Positions 9,151-18,390 of a DNA stretch of 64,000 nt are shown in pieces. A program made the translations under genes and the position numbers. Under the pieces are notes generated by a model. That model was not told the origin of the DNA and searched no databases. It saw only the letters and a list, made by a program, of their open reading frames with translations. This DNA comes from Arthrobacter sp. YN (GTDB lineage: Bacteria > Actinomycetota > Actinomycetes > Actinomycetales > Micrococcaceae), in assembly GCF_002224285.1 (NCBI RefSeq), contig NZ_CP022436.1, forward strand, positions 2,480,001-2,544,000. The letters run 5' to 3'. How positions within the stretch are numbered: position 1 is the stretch's first letter; each line of letters starts with the position of its first letter.

Positions 9151-9603
9151 ATGTCGAGACCGCACCGGGTCCTCGCGGGACCCATGGCAGTCGGATTGGC
9201 CATCGCGTTGCTTACAGGGTGCTCGTCCAGCCCACCGGCAGGTACCAGCACCAGCTCCGCCACTACGAGCAGCGCTAATACCGAAGAAGTCTGCACGGCA
9301 GCCGCTGCCCACAATACGGCTCTGACCAACTTCAGGAACCTGCTGACGCCTGAGGTGACCATCGATCAACTCCGGACTGCTCGGGACGAGGTGATCAGAA
9401 CCTACGCTGTGCTCGAAAAGAAGGCGGAAAGTATTGCAGCAGACAGGGTTGCTGCCCTCAAAGCTGCTCAACGGAAGCTGGAGGCTGCTGTCAACGACGT
9501 CCGTGACCAGGCAACGGTTCCTGAGGCGGTCGCGTCGCTGAAGGACGAAGCAGCAGCTGTTGAGACCGCCTTGAGCGACCTCAACAAAGACGTCAAATGC
9601 TGA
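9151..9603 (+). CDS. Lipoprotein, paralogue of the 13657 gene
   Basis: A 150-residue exported lipoprotein: signal peptide, then lipobox LLTGC with lipidated Cys24. A Ser/Thr-rich linker follows, then a mainly helical domain of about 110 residues that ends in Cys (KDVKC). DVRDQATVPEAV near the C-terminus is identical in the paralogue encoded at 13657. A cysteine near residue 49 and the terminal one are conserved in both, so a disulfide is possible. The gene is followed by a small membrane protein, and the same gene pair recurs around 14 kb. No function is known for the family. Start ATG 9151 follows AGAAGGGAG. Confidence 0.82.
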   Translation: MSRPHRVLAGPMAVGLAIALLTGCSSSPPAGTSTSSATTSSANTEEVCTAAAAHNTALTNFRNLLTPEVTIDQLRTARDEVIRTYAVLEKKAESIAADRVAALKAAQRKLEAAVNDVRDQATVPEAVASLKDEAAAVETALSDLNKDVKC

Positions 9604-9714
9604 ACATCATTTGTTCGGTGACGTCAGCGATTCACGCACCCGTTAGCTCATAACCGCCCACGGCAGCGTCCCTGAGAATGCTGCTCCACTTGATTGAGAG
9701 TCTGTGAGATCACA

Positions 9715-10113
9715 ATGAGTTTCTTCGAGAGTTTTTGGGATATCTTCTGGTGGTTCTTCACCATCTACGCGTTCTTTGGATTTATGTACGCGCTGTTTGC
9801 GGTCATTGGCGATGTTTTCCGGGACCACAAACTTAACGGCTGGTTTAAAGCTCTTTGGCTTATTGCCTTGATCCTCGTTCCGTTCCTCACCATCCTGGTG
9901 TATCTGGTTGCCCGCGGTAACGGCATGACCAAGCGCTCCTTGGAGAGTGCCCGGGAACGCCAGGCCGCGGGGGAGGCTTACATCAGGAGCGTTGCCTCAT
10001 CGAGTCCCGCCTCGAGTCCCAGCGATGAGATCAGCAAGGCGAAGGCCCTGCTGGACAATGGAACCATCACGGCGACTGAATTTGCAGCTATCAAGGCCAA
10101 GGTAGCTGTCTGA
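9715..10113 (+). CDS. PLDc_N-type small membrane protein with SHOCT tail
   Basis: A 132-residue protein with two membrane helices (about 8-33 and 44-66) enclosing FGDVF-type sequence GDVFRDHKLNGWFKALWL. This matches the phospholipase D nuclease N-terminal domain (PLDc_N), a two-helix membrane module. The C-terminus (DEISKAKALLDNGTITATEFAAIKAKV) is a SHOCT domain. It starts at ATG 9715. The open frame begins with a TTG at 9694, which adds seven non-family residues. The membrane half is repeated in the gene at 14189, which lacks the SHOCT tail. It lies 111 bp after the lipoprotein gene. Function unknown. Confidence 0.8.
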   Translation: MSFFESFWDIFWWFFTIYAFFGFMYALFAVIGDVFRDHKLNGWFKALWLIALILVPFLTILVYLVARGNGMTKRSLESARERQAAGEAYIRSVASSSPASSPSDEISKAKALLDNGTITATEFAAIKAKVAV

Positions 10114-10180
10114 GTACACCTCGAAAGGCCGTAATTTGGATCGCGCCGGCAGACGTGTTTCTCGTTAGCCGACGCGGTCT

Positions 10181-10741
10181 TTACGTCTGCGGACGGGGAC
10201 GACGCGCGGCGAAGAGGAATACTCGCCCCACCATGACGAGAACGCCAAGGCCGGCGATCATCTGTACTGTCACCACCGCGCGGGCCAGATCGGTGACCGG
10301 TGTAATGTCGCCGAACCCCACCGTGGCCAGGATGGTGCTCGTAAAGTACAGCCCATCGATCCGGTTGAGAGGTTCGCTAAACGCCAGTGGATCGGCCGTT
10401 GCCATGGAGACATAGAGCAGCGCGAAAAGGCTCAAAAACATGACGACGATCTGGACGATACCTTCGGCGGCGCGTACCAGCGGGGCTTCGGCGCCGGTGA
10501 CCGTACGAACTTGAAACGTCATAGCTCCCAGGAACGCCACCGCGACCAACATCAGCCGGACCCAGGCGGCGGCAGGGTTCTCCTCGTTGAAACCATCCAC
10601 CGGGATGAGGAAATACACCAGAAGAGTCGCGGCCACAATAACAGCAGTACGCATGATCGCCCCCAGGACTACTCGTCGCATTGCCCCTCGATCAATATCG
10701 GGGAACAGTGCTGGGAGCTTCGCGTTGGGCTGCCGGACCAT
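10181..10741 (-). CDS. Two-pore-helix potassium channel (Ion_trans_2)
   Basis: A 186-residue membrane protein with four hydrophobic segments. The last two flank the pore loop, which reads TSTILATVGFGDITPVT, the potassium-channel selectivity filter with GFG in place of GYG. There is no RCK or cyclic-nucleotide domain, so gating is not evident. ATG 10741 gives the longest form. ATG 10681 (MRRVVLG) with GAGGGG close upstream is an alternative. The gene is divergent from the LuxR regulator and converges on the PLDc_N gene. Confidence 0.85.
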   Translation of the reverse strand: MVRQPNAKLPALFPDIDRGAMRRVVLGAIMRTAVIVAATLLVYFLIPVDGFNEENPAAAWVRLMLVAVAFLGAMTFQVRTVTGAEAPLVRAAEGIVQIVVMFLSLFALLYVSMATADPLAFSEPLNRIDGLYFTSTILATVGFGDITPVTDLARAVVTVQMIAGLGVLVMVGRVFLFAARRPRPQT

Positions 10742-10872
10742 GCCTCATGCTAACCCCGGCTGGCTTAACCCACCATGAAGACAGCGCAGGATTGGCTCCA
10801 TGGTTTGGTCGTGCTGGCCCCGGTAGCTGCGAGGCCTTGATACAGATCCGATCAGGGCCTAGTCTTTGCCAC

Positions 10873-13512
10873 GTGGGACATACATCCGGTAGCGGATTTA
10901 GGCCCAGTCCACTTTTCAAGATTCAGCCGCCCCGCATCGTGGACCCTGCAATCGAGCGTCCACGCCTTCTCGACGGCTTGTCTGTGGCAGCCGGTTCGCA
11001 CCGGCTCATACTTGTCGAAGCCCCTGCAGGGTACGGCAAGTCCACACTCTTGAGCGACTGGGTGCGCGCCACGGACATGCCGTCGGCGTGGCTCAGCCTT
11101 GATCGCTTTGACTCACGGCCCGAAAGGTTGTTTCGCGGCGTCGTGGCTGCCATCCAATCGGCTGCCGCCCGGACATTCCCTGCGGTGGGCGAAGTTCTCA
11201 TGTCCCAGGACCGCGCTGGCACGCTGGACGAAGCGTCATCCTATGACAAATTGCTGGGCGCCCTTGAGATGCTGGAGGAGCCTCTGGCGGTGGTCATTGA
11301 TGATGTCCATTTGGCCGGGCCGGCGCTCGTGGATGGCATCGTAGGTGTACTCGCAAGGTCGGCACCTCCCACCTTGCGGTTGGTTCTATCAGGCCGTGAC
11401 CACTCTTCGCTTCGACTGGAGAGGCTACGCTACAGCGGCGGCCTGGAGGAGGTCCGAACTGGGGAACTGGCCTTCACCCTCCAGGAAGCCACCCGGTTCG
11501 CTGAGGAACTCGGGCGGGTGCCGGACGTTGACGTGGAAGAGATTTGGGTTGCAACGGCGGGATGGCCGGTGGCTATTCACGCCGCGTTGTTAGGGATGCG
11601 ACCTGAAGACATTGAGCCCGAGCGTGTCTCCACCGTGCTCTTGTCGGAGAGAGCGTTCACCGAATACATCGCCGAAGAGGTTCTTAGCCAGCTCGATTCT
11701 CCCCTGGCCGACTTCGTCTTGCGGGCCACCACATGCGACTGGCTGGAGAGGGGACTGGCCATCGAGCTGTCCGGGTTGCCTACCGCCGGGATCCTGCTCC
11801 AGGAGTGCCTCAGGAAAGGGCTCTTCATCGAGGAGACAGACTACCGCGGCGATGAGGCCGTTTATCATTGGCAGCCCCTGTTTGCCGCCCAATGCCGGGG
11901 GATACTGGAGTACCGGAACCCCGTTCTGGCCGAGCATCTTCATCGGGTCGCTGCCCGCTACTACCAGGACGTGGACGTGTCCGAAAGCGTGGGCCAGGCA
12001 CTGATGGGGCGGGAGCCCCGGCAGGTCGTGGCAACTCTTGGATCCCATTGGCTTGAATACCTCCTGCGCAACGGTCTGTACGCACTTGAAGGGCTGTGCG
12101 TTGACTTGGCGCCTCCATGGAATGAGGACCCGGATGTCCTCCTGATCAGGTCCATGTGCCGTGCGCTTGCGGGCGACCTTTCCTCAGCGTCGGCCCTGAC
12201 CCGGCGCGGACTCGCCGGTGTGAATGACACGGACACCGAACGCCGGCGCGGGTTCGAACTCTACGTGGACTTGCTGGGTCTCCTCCCCGCTGGAAGCGTC
12301 CCTCCGGTACCTCAACCCGTCGAAGAAACTCCAGCCATCAGCACCGGCGGCACCATTCATTCCGAGGAACTGTCTACGGCTGTCGTTGCGCGCGGACAGC
12401 TGGAAACCAGCGTGCCAGCGGAGAACCAACCAACAGCTGTCGTGGCCGTCCCAGCTGTGCGCGCGGTCCACAGCCGTGACGTGATCGTGGAAGAGCGGGC
12501 GATTTCGGCCTCTCGAATGGCACTGACTCTTGCAGCGGCCGGTGATCTGATGGGCGCCGAGAAGAATGCCCTGGCAGCGCTGGAAGCTGACCAGGACGCC
12601 GATGTGAGCGCGGAGGACAGGTTGGATGGCGCCTGGCTGGCGAGGGGAATCGCATGCTACTGGGTGGATGACATTGTGGGGGCCCGCACCCACCTGGACA
12701 AGATTCAGCATGCAGGGAAGAGCGTGACGTCGGCAGACAAGCTTTGCGCCTTCTACCGCGTCCTGGTTGACTGCGCAGGGGGCGATATCACCCAGATTGT
12801 TGCATCGCGCAGTCAGTTGGCCTCGGCTCAAAACCGGGGGCTCTTTGGGCCGTCCTGGCATGCTTTCTTGATCATGGCAGAGGCGAAACTTGCTGAGGTC
12901 AGCGGAGATTTGGCCGGAGCTTTGTCAATAGTTAAGCCCCTTGGCGTCGGAGGGCATCCACCGTTGGCGGACACGTTTCTTGCAGAACTGCTCAGGCGTG
13001 GGGGGCTGCTTGCTGAGGCGCAGCGCTGCACTAAGTCTGTGCCTGAAAATCAGCGCAACTCCTACACCGGTACAAGCCTGGCTCTGACCGAAGCGCTCTT
13101 GGCGAGTGAAGCAGGTGACATGACATGGGCTCATGAGCGGATTGAGCATGCAATCTCCCTCGCCGAGCCCCAGCGTGTGCTGAGACCGTTCGCTGAGCGG
13201 CGTGAGGACCTGGCGGCCTTACTCGTACAGCACGCTGTTTGGGGGACGGCGTACGAGGAATTCGTTGCCGAACGGATGACGCAGAGCCCGCATGGCGACA
13301 GCATGACGACTTTCCTGTACTGGAGCCTCACTGAGCGGGAGCGGGAAGTTCTCACTTACATGCGCTCAATGATGACCGCGGCCGATATCGGGAATGCCTT
13401 GTTCATCTCGGTCAACACCGTCAAGACACACCAGCGGTCGATTTACCGCAAGCTCGGAGCGGTCAGCCGGCGCGATGTCTTGAAGATCGCCGCAGCGCGG
13501 GGAATCATCTAG
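10873..13512 (+). CDS. MalT-like LuxR-family transcriptional regulator
   Basis: Large signal-transducing ATPase regulator of about 880 residues. Near the N-terminus is FKIQPPRIVDPAIERPRLLD, typical of MalT/LAL proteins. Then come a P-loop (EAPAGYGKST, about 11018-11047), a Walker B region (AVVIDDVHLA) and winged-helix and helical-repeat regions. A C-terminal LuxR helix-turn-helix follows (LTEREREVLTYM...SVNTVKTHQRSIYRKLG). The true start is uncertain: the frame is open from 10681 but overlaps the divergent K+ channel gene, and the first 60 residues look non-coding. GTG 10873 places about 15 residues before the family motif. It lies between two copies of a lipoprotein/membrane module, which are plausible targets. 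The inducer is unknown. Confidence 0.85.
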   Translation: MGHTSGSGFRPSPLFKIQPPRIVDPAIERPRLLDGLSVAAGSHRLILVEAPAGYGKSTLLSDWVRATDMPSAWLSLDRFDSRPERLFRGVVAAIQSAAARTFPAVGEVLMSQDRAGTLDEASSYDKLLGALEMLEEPLAVVIDDVHLAGPALVDGIVGVLARSAPPTLRLVLSGRDHSSLRLERLRYSGGLEEVRTGELAFTLQEATRFAEELGRVPDVDVEEIWVATAGWPVAIHAALLGMRPEDIEPERVSTVLLSERAFTEYIAEEVLSQLDSPLADFVLRATTCDWLERGLAIELSGLPTAGILLQECLRKGLFIEETDYRGDEAVYHWQPLFAAQCRGILEYRNPVLAEHLHRVAARYYQDVDVSESVGQALMGREPRQVVATLGSHWLEYLLRNGLYALEGLCVDLAPPWNEDPDVLLIRSMCRALAGDLSSASALTRRGLAGVNDTDTERRRGFELYVDLLGLLPAGSVPPVPQPVEETPAISTGGTIHSEELSTAVVARGQLETSVPAENQPTAVVAVPAVRAVHSRDVIVEERAISASRMALTLAAAGDLMGAEKNALAALEADQDADVSAEDRLDGAWLARGIACYWVDDIVGARTHLDKIQHAGKSVTSADKLCAFYRVLVDCAGGDITQIVASRSQLASAQNRGLFGPSWHAFLIMAEAKLAEVSGDLAGALSIVKPLGVGGHPPLADTFLAELLRRGGLLAEAQRCTKSVPENQRNSYTGTSLALTEALLASEAGDMTWAHERIEHAISLAEPQRVLRPFAERREDLAALLVQHAVWGTAYEEFVAERMTQSPHGDSMTTFLYWSLTEREREVLTYMRSMMTAADIGNALFISVNTVKTHQRSIYRKLGAVSRRDVLKIAAARGII

Positions 13513-13549
13513 CCCTTCAGGCCTGGGCTGCGAGGCGAAGCCGTCAGTT

Positions 13550-13594
13550 TCACCCCCGGGGGGTGAGGACCAAGCCGTCCCGACTGCTGAGAAT
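13550..13594 (+). promoter_or_regulatory. Inverted repeat plus GAGAAT element before lipoprotein 2
   Basis: TCACCCCC-G-GGGGGTGA is a perfect 8-bp inverted repeat at 13550-13566, just after the LuxR stop. GAGAATGA begins at 13589, 62 nt before ATG 13657. Both elements have counterparts before the paralogous gene at 9151. Confidence 0.45.
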
Positions 13595-13656
13595 GAACGT
13601 ATTGAGCCGTGCATCCTCGGTGGTGCTGTCGCAGGGCAGCAGGAAGGGAGTTCCCG

Positions 13657-14127
13657 ATGCCGAAAGCCCGCGAAGCTTGGTCAGTTGGCGTGGCGCTAGG
13701 CCTGGCTATCGCACTGATGACCGCTTGTTCCCCCGGTACAACGACCGCGACGCCCAGTAGTGCCACCAGTGCGAGCAGCGCCAGCACAAAGGAACAGGTG
13801 GACACCGCCCTCCAGTGTGATGCTGCCACCGCATATAACGACTCGGTGGCAAAATTCAGGAGCACACTGACGCCCGGGGTAACAATTGAACAGCTTCGCT
13901 CGGCCAAGGACGACGTTGTCAGTGCTTACGTCCAGCTGCAGACAGCGGTCCGCAACATGGCCGACTATCGCATTGTGTCCGTGGAAGCAGCCCAGAAGAA
14001 GTTCGCCGACGCCGTGGACGATGTACGCGACCAAGCCACCGTACCCGAAGCCGTCGAATCACTAAGAAATGAAGCAGTGGACCTTCAAGCCTCGATCAGA
14101 GACCTTACAGCAGAGGTCAAATGTTGA
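13657..14127 (+). CDS. Lipoprotein, paralogue of the 9151 gene
   Basis: A 156-residue lipoprotein with lipobox ALMTAC (Cys24), a Ser/Thr linker and the same helical domain as the 9151 product, including LTPGVTIEQLR and DVRDQATVPEAV and the terminal VKC. ATG 13657 follows AGGAAGGGAG. The frame is open from 13609, but those 16 residues precede the ribosome site and are not a signal peptide. It begins 144 bp after the LuxR regulator and is followed by the second PLDc_N-type protein. Function unknown. It could sense or stabilise the envelope with the neighbouring membrane protein, but that is inference. Confidence 0.82.
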   Translation: MPKAREAWSVGVALGLAIALMTACSPGTTTATPSSATSASSASTKEQVDTALQCDAATAYNDSVAKFRSTLTPGVTIEQLRSAKDDVVSAYVQLQTAVRNMADYRIVSVEAAQKKFADAVDDVRDQATVPEAVESLRNEAVDLQASIRDLTAEVKC

Positions 14128-14188
14128 CGGCCGCTGGTCTAAGGCCGTCCGATAAATACCGTCACTCTAATGGGAGCTTGGGAATCTG

Positions 14189-14482
14189 ATGAACTTCTTG
14201 GAGAACTTGTGGATCGCTATCGGAGGAATTATCGGGTTCCTCATTCTCTTCGGCTGCCTTTGCGCGCTTTTTACAGTGTTCGGCGACGTTTTCCGGGACC
14301 ACACCCTCAGCGGTTGGGGCAAAGCGGGGTGGTCGCTGGTGTTGGTCTTCTTCCCGTTCCTGGGCGTCGTGCTCTACCTGATCTTCCGCGGCAGGGGCAT
14401 GGATGAACGCGCGTCCGCCTCCGCGCCCCGTGCCAGCTATTTCGACCCGGGCAATCGGTACGACAACCGGTACATAATCTAA
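14189..14482 (+). CDS. PLDc_N-type small membrane protein
   Basis: A 97-residue protein with two membrane helices (about 7-30 and 44-66) around FGDVFRDHTLSGWGKAGW, paralogous to residues 1-70 of the 9715 product. It lacks the SHOCT tail and ends in a polar tyrosine/arginine-rich stretch. It lies 61 bp after the second lipoprotein gene and 85 bp before the cardiolipin synthase gene, whose own N-terminus carries the same kind of two-helix domain. A role at the membrane together with cardiolipin synthesis is possible but not shown. Confidence 0.75.
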   Translation: MNFLENLWIAIGGIIGFLILFGCLCALFTVFGDVFRDHTLSGWGKAGWSLVLVFFPFLGVVLYLIFRGRGMDERASASAPRASYFDPGNRYDNRYII

Positions 14483-14567
14483 GACCGCAAGCATTAGTCC
14501 GTTCCAATGGGGCGGCTCTTCTGCTCGGGAATGCAGCCATCTCCCAACGTCATGCAGGGACGGATCA

Positions 14568-16032
14568 GTGTTCGACTATTTTCAGGACCTTGAACGAGCC
14601 ACACTGCTCGTTGCAGCTGTCCATTTCGTGTTGGTTGCCGTGGCCGCCGTTCTCCTCGCCAAGAACCGCCGGCCATCGTCCGCGATTGCCTGGGTACTGG
14701 CCATTGTCTTCATTCCCATTCTCGGGGCCCTTGCTTTCCTGCTCGTGGGAAACGCGAAACTGCCCAAAGCGCGTCGCGACAAGCAGCGGGAGGCAAACGC
14801 GAGGGTGCTTGAGAGCACCAAGGTAGCCCTGCCGGTCAATCACGACGATGACTGGCCGGAGTGGCTGCATTCAGCGGTAGTGCTCAACCGAAACCTCGGT
14901 GCGTTGCCGATGGTTGGAGGCAACGCATTTGAATTGCTGGACGATTACAACGGCACGTTTGATTCGATGGTCAAAGCCATCGATTCGGCCCACTCGTACG
15001 TCAATGTGGAGTTCTACATTTTCGCCCGTGATGGTTCCACAGCGCCGTTCTTCGATGCCATGAAGCGGGCGGCCGGGAGGGGGTTACAGTCAGGGTTTTG
15101 TCAGATCACCTGTCCGGCCTCATGTACCCCGGGCGAAAGGAAACCCTTGAATTTCTGCGGGAGGCCGGCATCGAGTACTTCCCGATGTTGCCGCTGCTGC
15201 CTCTGAAGGGAAAGTGGCAGCGACCGGACCTCCGGAACCACCGGAAGATTGTGGTCGTTGACGGCATTGTGGGTTTCACGGGATCACAAAACCTTATTGA
15301 CTCCAGTTACAACACGGAGAGTAACAAGAAGCGGGGCCTCAGTTGGCAGGAACTGATGGTCCGGGTGGAAGGACCGATAGTCCGCGAACTTGATGCCGTG
15401 TTTGTGACGGACTGGTACAGCGAATCGGGGTTATCCTGCCCCCGAACGCGAACCCGATAGTGGTCCGCGACGAACCTGGGCTTCTTGACGCGCAGGTCCT
15501 GCCCAGCGGGCCGAGTTTTGATAACGACAACAACCTGAAGTTGTACACGGCGCTGATCCACAAAGCAGAACGCCGTGTCAGTATCACCAGCCCGTACTTC
15601 GTGCCGGACGAATCCATCATGATGGCCATTCTCACAGCCGCCGCGCGTGGCCTCGATGTGGAACTTTTTGTCTCCGAAGTGGGAGACCAAGCACTTGTCT
15701 ACCATGCACAACGGTCGTATTACGAGGCTCTGCTCCGTGCTGGTGTCCGGATCCACCTTTACCGCTCACCAAAGGTCCTGCACTCGAAGCACTTCACCAT
15801 TGATGAAGAGGTGGCCGTCATCGGCTCCAGCAACATGGACGTTCGATCATTCGCCTTGAACATGGAGGTGTCGGTGCTGGCACACGGGCGGTGGTTGGTC
15901 GATGCCATGCGCCACGTCGAGGACGGATATCGCGCAAACAGCATCGAACTGCACCTTGATGACTGGATAAAACGACCCGCCAAGCAAAAAGTGTTCGACA
16001 ACCTCGCCCGGCTCACGTCGTCCCTGCAATAG
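14568..16032 (+). pseudogene. cls: Cardiolipin synthase, two frameshifts
   Basis: Membrane enzyme that joins two phosphatidylglycerols (or PG and CDP-DAG in some species) to cardiolipin. Reading order across three frames: a PLDc_N two-helix domain (residues 10-65), then FELLDDYNGTFDSMVKAI and VNVEFYIF. The first HKD site follows (NHRKIVVVDG ... GSQN, about 15237-15292), then YFVPDE and the second HKD site (HSKHFTIDEEVAVIGSSNMD). Frame changes fall at the G run 15079-15083 and the G run 15427-15430. Restoring one G to each gives GRGVTVRVLSDHLSG and YSESGVILPPNANP and a normal-length protein of about 488 residues. Both catalytic motifs are intact, so a sequencing cause is plausible. The AI-2E gene follows after 35 bp. 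Confidence 0.88.
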
Positions 16033-16067
16033 ACGTCTACCAGCGGGGCCTATCAAAGGAGAACACC

Positions 16068-17216
16068 ATGCGGCTGGAACCTTCTGACTCGGATCCGCCA
16101 GTCCTTCCTCGCAGCACGACCATCTTGCTTGCCCTGGGCGCAGCCACCGTAGCCGCTTTCGGAATCGCGGCGATCAAAGGGATTTTCACACCGGTGTTCC
16201 TGGCCTTTGTCCTTACGCTGTGCGTTCACCCCATCCGTCATAGGATGCATCGGCATGGCATTGGGCGGGGGATAGCCACCGCCACCACCATCGCCGCTGT
16301 TTTCGGGCTGTTAATCGCCTTCGCGGGTGTCCTGATTGCAGCTCTGGCGCAGTTCTCTGCACTACTCCCGCAATTCGCCCCTCAAATCCAACAATTAGGC
16401 GTGACGATTGCTGATGCATTGGACGCGGTCGGATTCGGCCCCGAGCAAACGCAGGCTATTCAGGATGGATTCGATCCGGGCCGCATTATCGGATTTGTCG
16501 GCGGTCTCCTCGGTGGCGCCACGGACCTCGTTGGCTCCCTGGTGGTCATCCTGACAATGCTGATCTTGATGGCAGTGGACGGCTCGCGTGTACCTGCCTT
16601 GCTTACCTACCTCAACCAATATCGCCCTGCACTGGTTTCTGCCCTGACAGGCTTCGGTGCCGCTGTCCGGCGATACATGGTGGCCACCACAATCCTGGGG
16701 ATCGCCCAAGGCCTCTTCAACTGGCTGGTCCTGGTCCTCCTCCAAGTTCCAGGTGCCCTCCTCTGGGGCCTGCTGTCCTTCATTTGCAGCTTCATACCAA
16801 ACGTCGGCTACTTCATCGCCATCATCCCGCCGCTCTTCTTCGGCTATCTCAGCGGCGGGTGGCCAACGGTAATTGGCGTGATCCTCGTCTTTGGCGTGAT
16901 CAACAGCGCCATCCAATCCATCATTCAACCCAAATACATCGGCAACGCGGTCTCCCTTAGCGAGACGCTGACCTTCGTCTCCGTGCTCTTCTGGGCGTTG
17001 GTCCTAGGGCCGATGGGTGCCATCCTGGCAGTGCCTCTTACACTCCTAGTCCGGGCTCTGCTCTTGGACGCAGACACGTCCAAACCGTGGCGAAGAGCCC
17101 TTACCGGCGACAAGTCTGCACTCGAAGGCATCATGAAAGACGAGGACAGCAAGATCCGCGACCGACGAACCAGTCGAAGCACACGGCGTCCCGGTCCCGA
17201 CGGGGTGACCGCATGA
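16068..17216 (+). CDS. AI-2E family transporter
   Basis: A 382-residue polytopic membrane protein of the AI-2E/TqsA/YdiK family, whose members export autoinducer-2, act as Na+/H+ antiporters or have unknown substrates. Two hydrophobic hairpins near the N-terminus precede a soluble-looking stretch of about 60 residues (AQFSALLPQFAPQIQQLG...). The conserved C-terminal block follows, with FIPNVGYFIAIIPP, IQSIIQPKYIGNAVSLSE and GPMGAILAVPLTLL. ATG 16068 follows AAAGGAG. The basic C-terminal tail is cytoplasmic. It is probably cotranscribed with cls and the GAP-family gene. The substrate cannot be predicted. Confidence 0.87.
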   Translation: MRLEPSDSDPPVLPRSTTILLALGAATVAAFGIAAIKGIFTPVFLAFVLTLCVHPIRHRMHRHGIGRGIATATTIAAVFGLLIAFAGVLIAALAQFSALLPQFAPQIQQLGVTIADALDAVGFGPEQTQAIQDGFDPGRIIGFVGGLLGGATDLVGSLVVILTMLILMAVDGSRVPALLTYLNQYRPALVSALTGFGAAVRRYMVATTILGIAQGLFNWLVLVLLQVPGALLWGLLSFICSFIPNVGYFIAIIPPLFFGYLSGGWPTVIGVILVFGVINSAIQSIIQPKYIGNAVSLSETLTFVSVLFWALVLGPMGAILAVPLTLLVRALLLDADTSKPWRRALTGDKSALEGIMKDEDSKIRDRRTSRSTRRPGPDGVTA

Positions 17217-17254
17217 CGTCACGCCTAGGTGCCGCTGGGGCCAGGTGAACTGCC

Positions 17255-17920
17255 ATGCTGACCCTTTTTGCCGGCATGTTGCCCATGGCTCTAGCTGGAG
17301 CGATGAGTACTGTCCCTGTCAGCATCACCATCATGATCCTGTTATCCCCCAACGCCCACAGGGGCGCCCTGCCGTTCCTGATCGGCAGTATTTCCGGGTC
17401 CGCAGCCTTGGTGGGCCTGGCTGCGGCCAGCCTGCAGAACCTTCCGATAAGGGACGACAAGCCCCAGAATGTACAACTGGCGGTTGTCGGCCTGACTATG
17501 TCAGCACTGCTGGTCGGATATTCTCTCTACCTCTTCCGACGCCAGAAAAGGGCGGATAATGCGACGCTGGCCAAAATCAAAGCCGGGCTCAATTCGGCCC
17601 GTCCGTGGAAATTTGCGGTTTTGGGCCTGGCCCTGAACCTGCGCCCCAAGGCCGTACTGCTCTCCCTGACTGCGGGAGCGCTCATAGGAATCCAGAACCT
17701 TCAGCTATTGGCGGGGTCTATGTTCGTCCTTGGTTACGCGCTGGCCCTGCAGTTGGCAGTCCTCGTGCCCATCGTCCTCTGGCTTAGACGACCGGAGCAC
17801 GCCGACGTAGTGCTGACAGCCGTCGATGCCTGGATGCAACGCAACAGCCAAGTCATCGCCGCGGCAACAGTCATGGCAATTGGGGCCGTCATCGCAGGGT
17901 TCAGCATCTCCCGGTTTTGA
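17255..17920 (+). CDS. GAP family membrane protein (SfLAP type)
   Basis: A 221-residue protein with six membrane helices arranged as two similar halves. It belongs to the GAP/Sap family, whose mycobacterial members help export sulfolipid or glycopeptidolipid. Characteristic features are the MALAGAMSTVPVSITIMILLSP start and ALNLRPKAVLLSL at the beginning of the second half. Start ATG 17255 lies 38 bp after the AI-2E gene, following CCAGGTGAAC. An envelope lipid or small-molecule export role is inferred from the family only. Confidence 0.75.
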   Translation: MLTLFAGMLPMALAGAMSTVPVSITIMILLSPNAHRGALPFLIGSISGSAALVGLAAASLQNLPIRDDKPQNVQLAVVGLTMSALLVGYSLYLFRRQKRADNATLAKIKAGLNSARPWKFAVLGLALNLRPKAVLLSLTAGALIGIQNLQLLAGSMFVLGYALALQLAVLVPIVLWLRRPEHADVVLTAVDAWMQRNSQVIAAATVMAIGAVIAGFSISRF

Positions 17921-17970
17921 CACCGAAGCCCTCCCAGGGAGAGGCATGGCTGTCGAGGAGGGAAGGAACA

Positions 17971-18165
17971 ATGGTCAAGCCCGGGATTGAGACCTACTCC
18001 GAAGAGGAACAGTGGAGGAGCCGCCACCAAGGATCAGACCGGCCCTTCGCCATCGGTGGGACCAAGGCCGAGCAACAACAGCGGGGCAGAGACGCCGCCC
18101 AGCGCGAGGGCGTCGAGCACATCATCAAGAACCTTGACGGGACCGTCCACAAAAGCGACCCCTAA
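17971..18165 (+). CDS. DUF2188 domain protein
   Basis: A 64-residue acidic/basic hydrophilic protein. The DUF2188 signature is clear in the second half: GGTKAEQQQRGRDAAQREGVE followed by HIIKNLDGTVHKSD, matching the TKAEAI..GRELA..NGAELIVHGRDGRI pattern of the family. ATG 17971 sits behind GAGGAGGGAAGG, an excellent ribosome site. The frame is open upstream to 17917 but overlaps the GAP gene stop. Function unknown; the family is common in stress-associated small proteins. The following 225 bp to 18390 hold no gene I can support. Confidence 0.75.
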   Translation: MVKPGIETYSEEEQWRSRHQGSDRPFAIGGTKAEQQQRGRDAAQREGVEHIIKNLDGTVHKSDP

Positions 18166-18390
18166 CGTCACGGTCTATCCACGCACGCGGCATTCCGGTG
18201 ATGGAAGGCGGGCCTGCTGTGCCCCACCACCGCGACACGGTCTTTGATTACGGCGGACCTATGCACCGGACATCGTTTCCGCCTCAGGACCGAAGCGCTC
18301 GTCAGCTCCGTCCGATCGCCGGCGCCGACTGGCACCACCCTTGGCCTGCCGCCGCAGGTGCAACCCCCGCCGTTAGGAATCATGCGCAAC

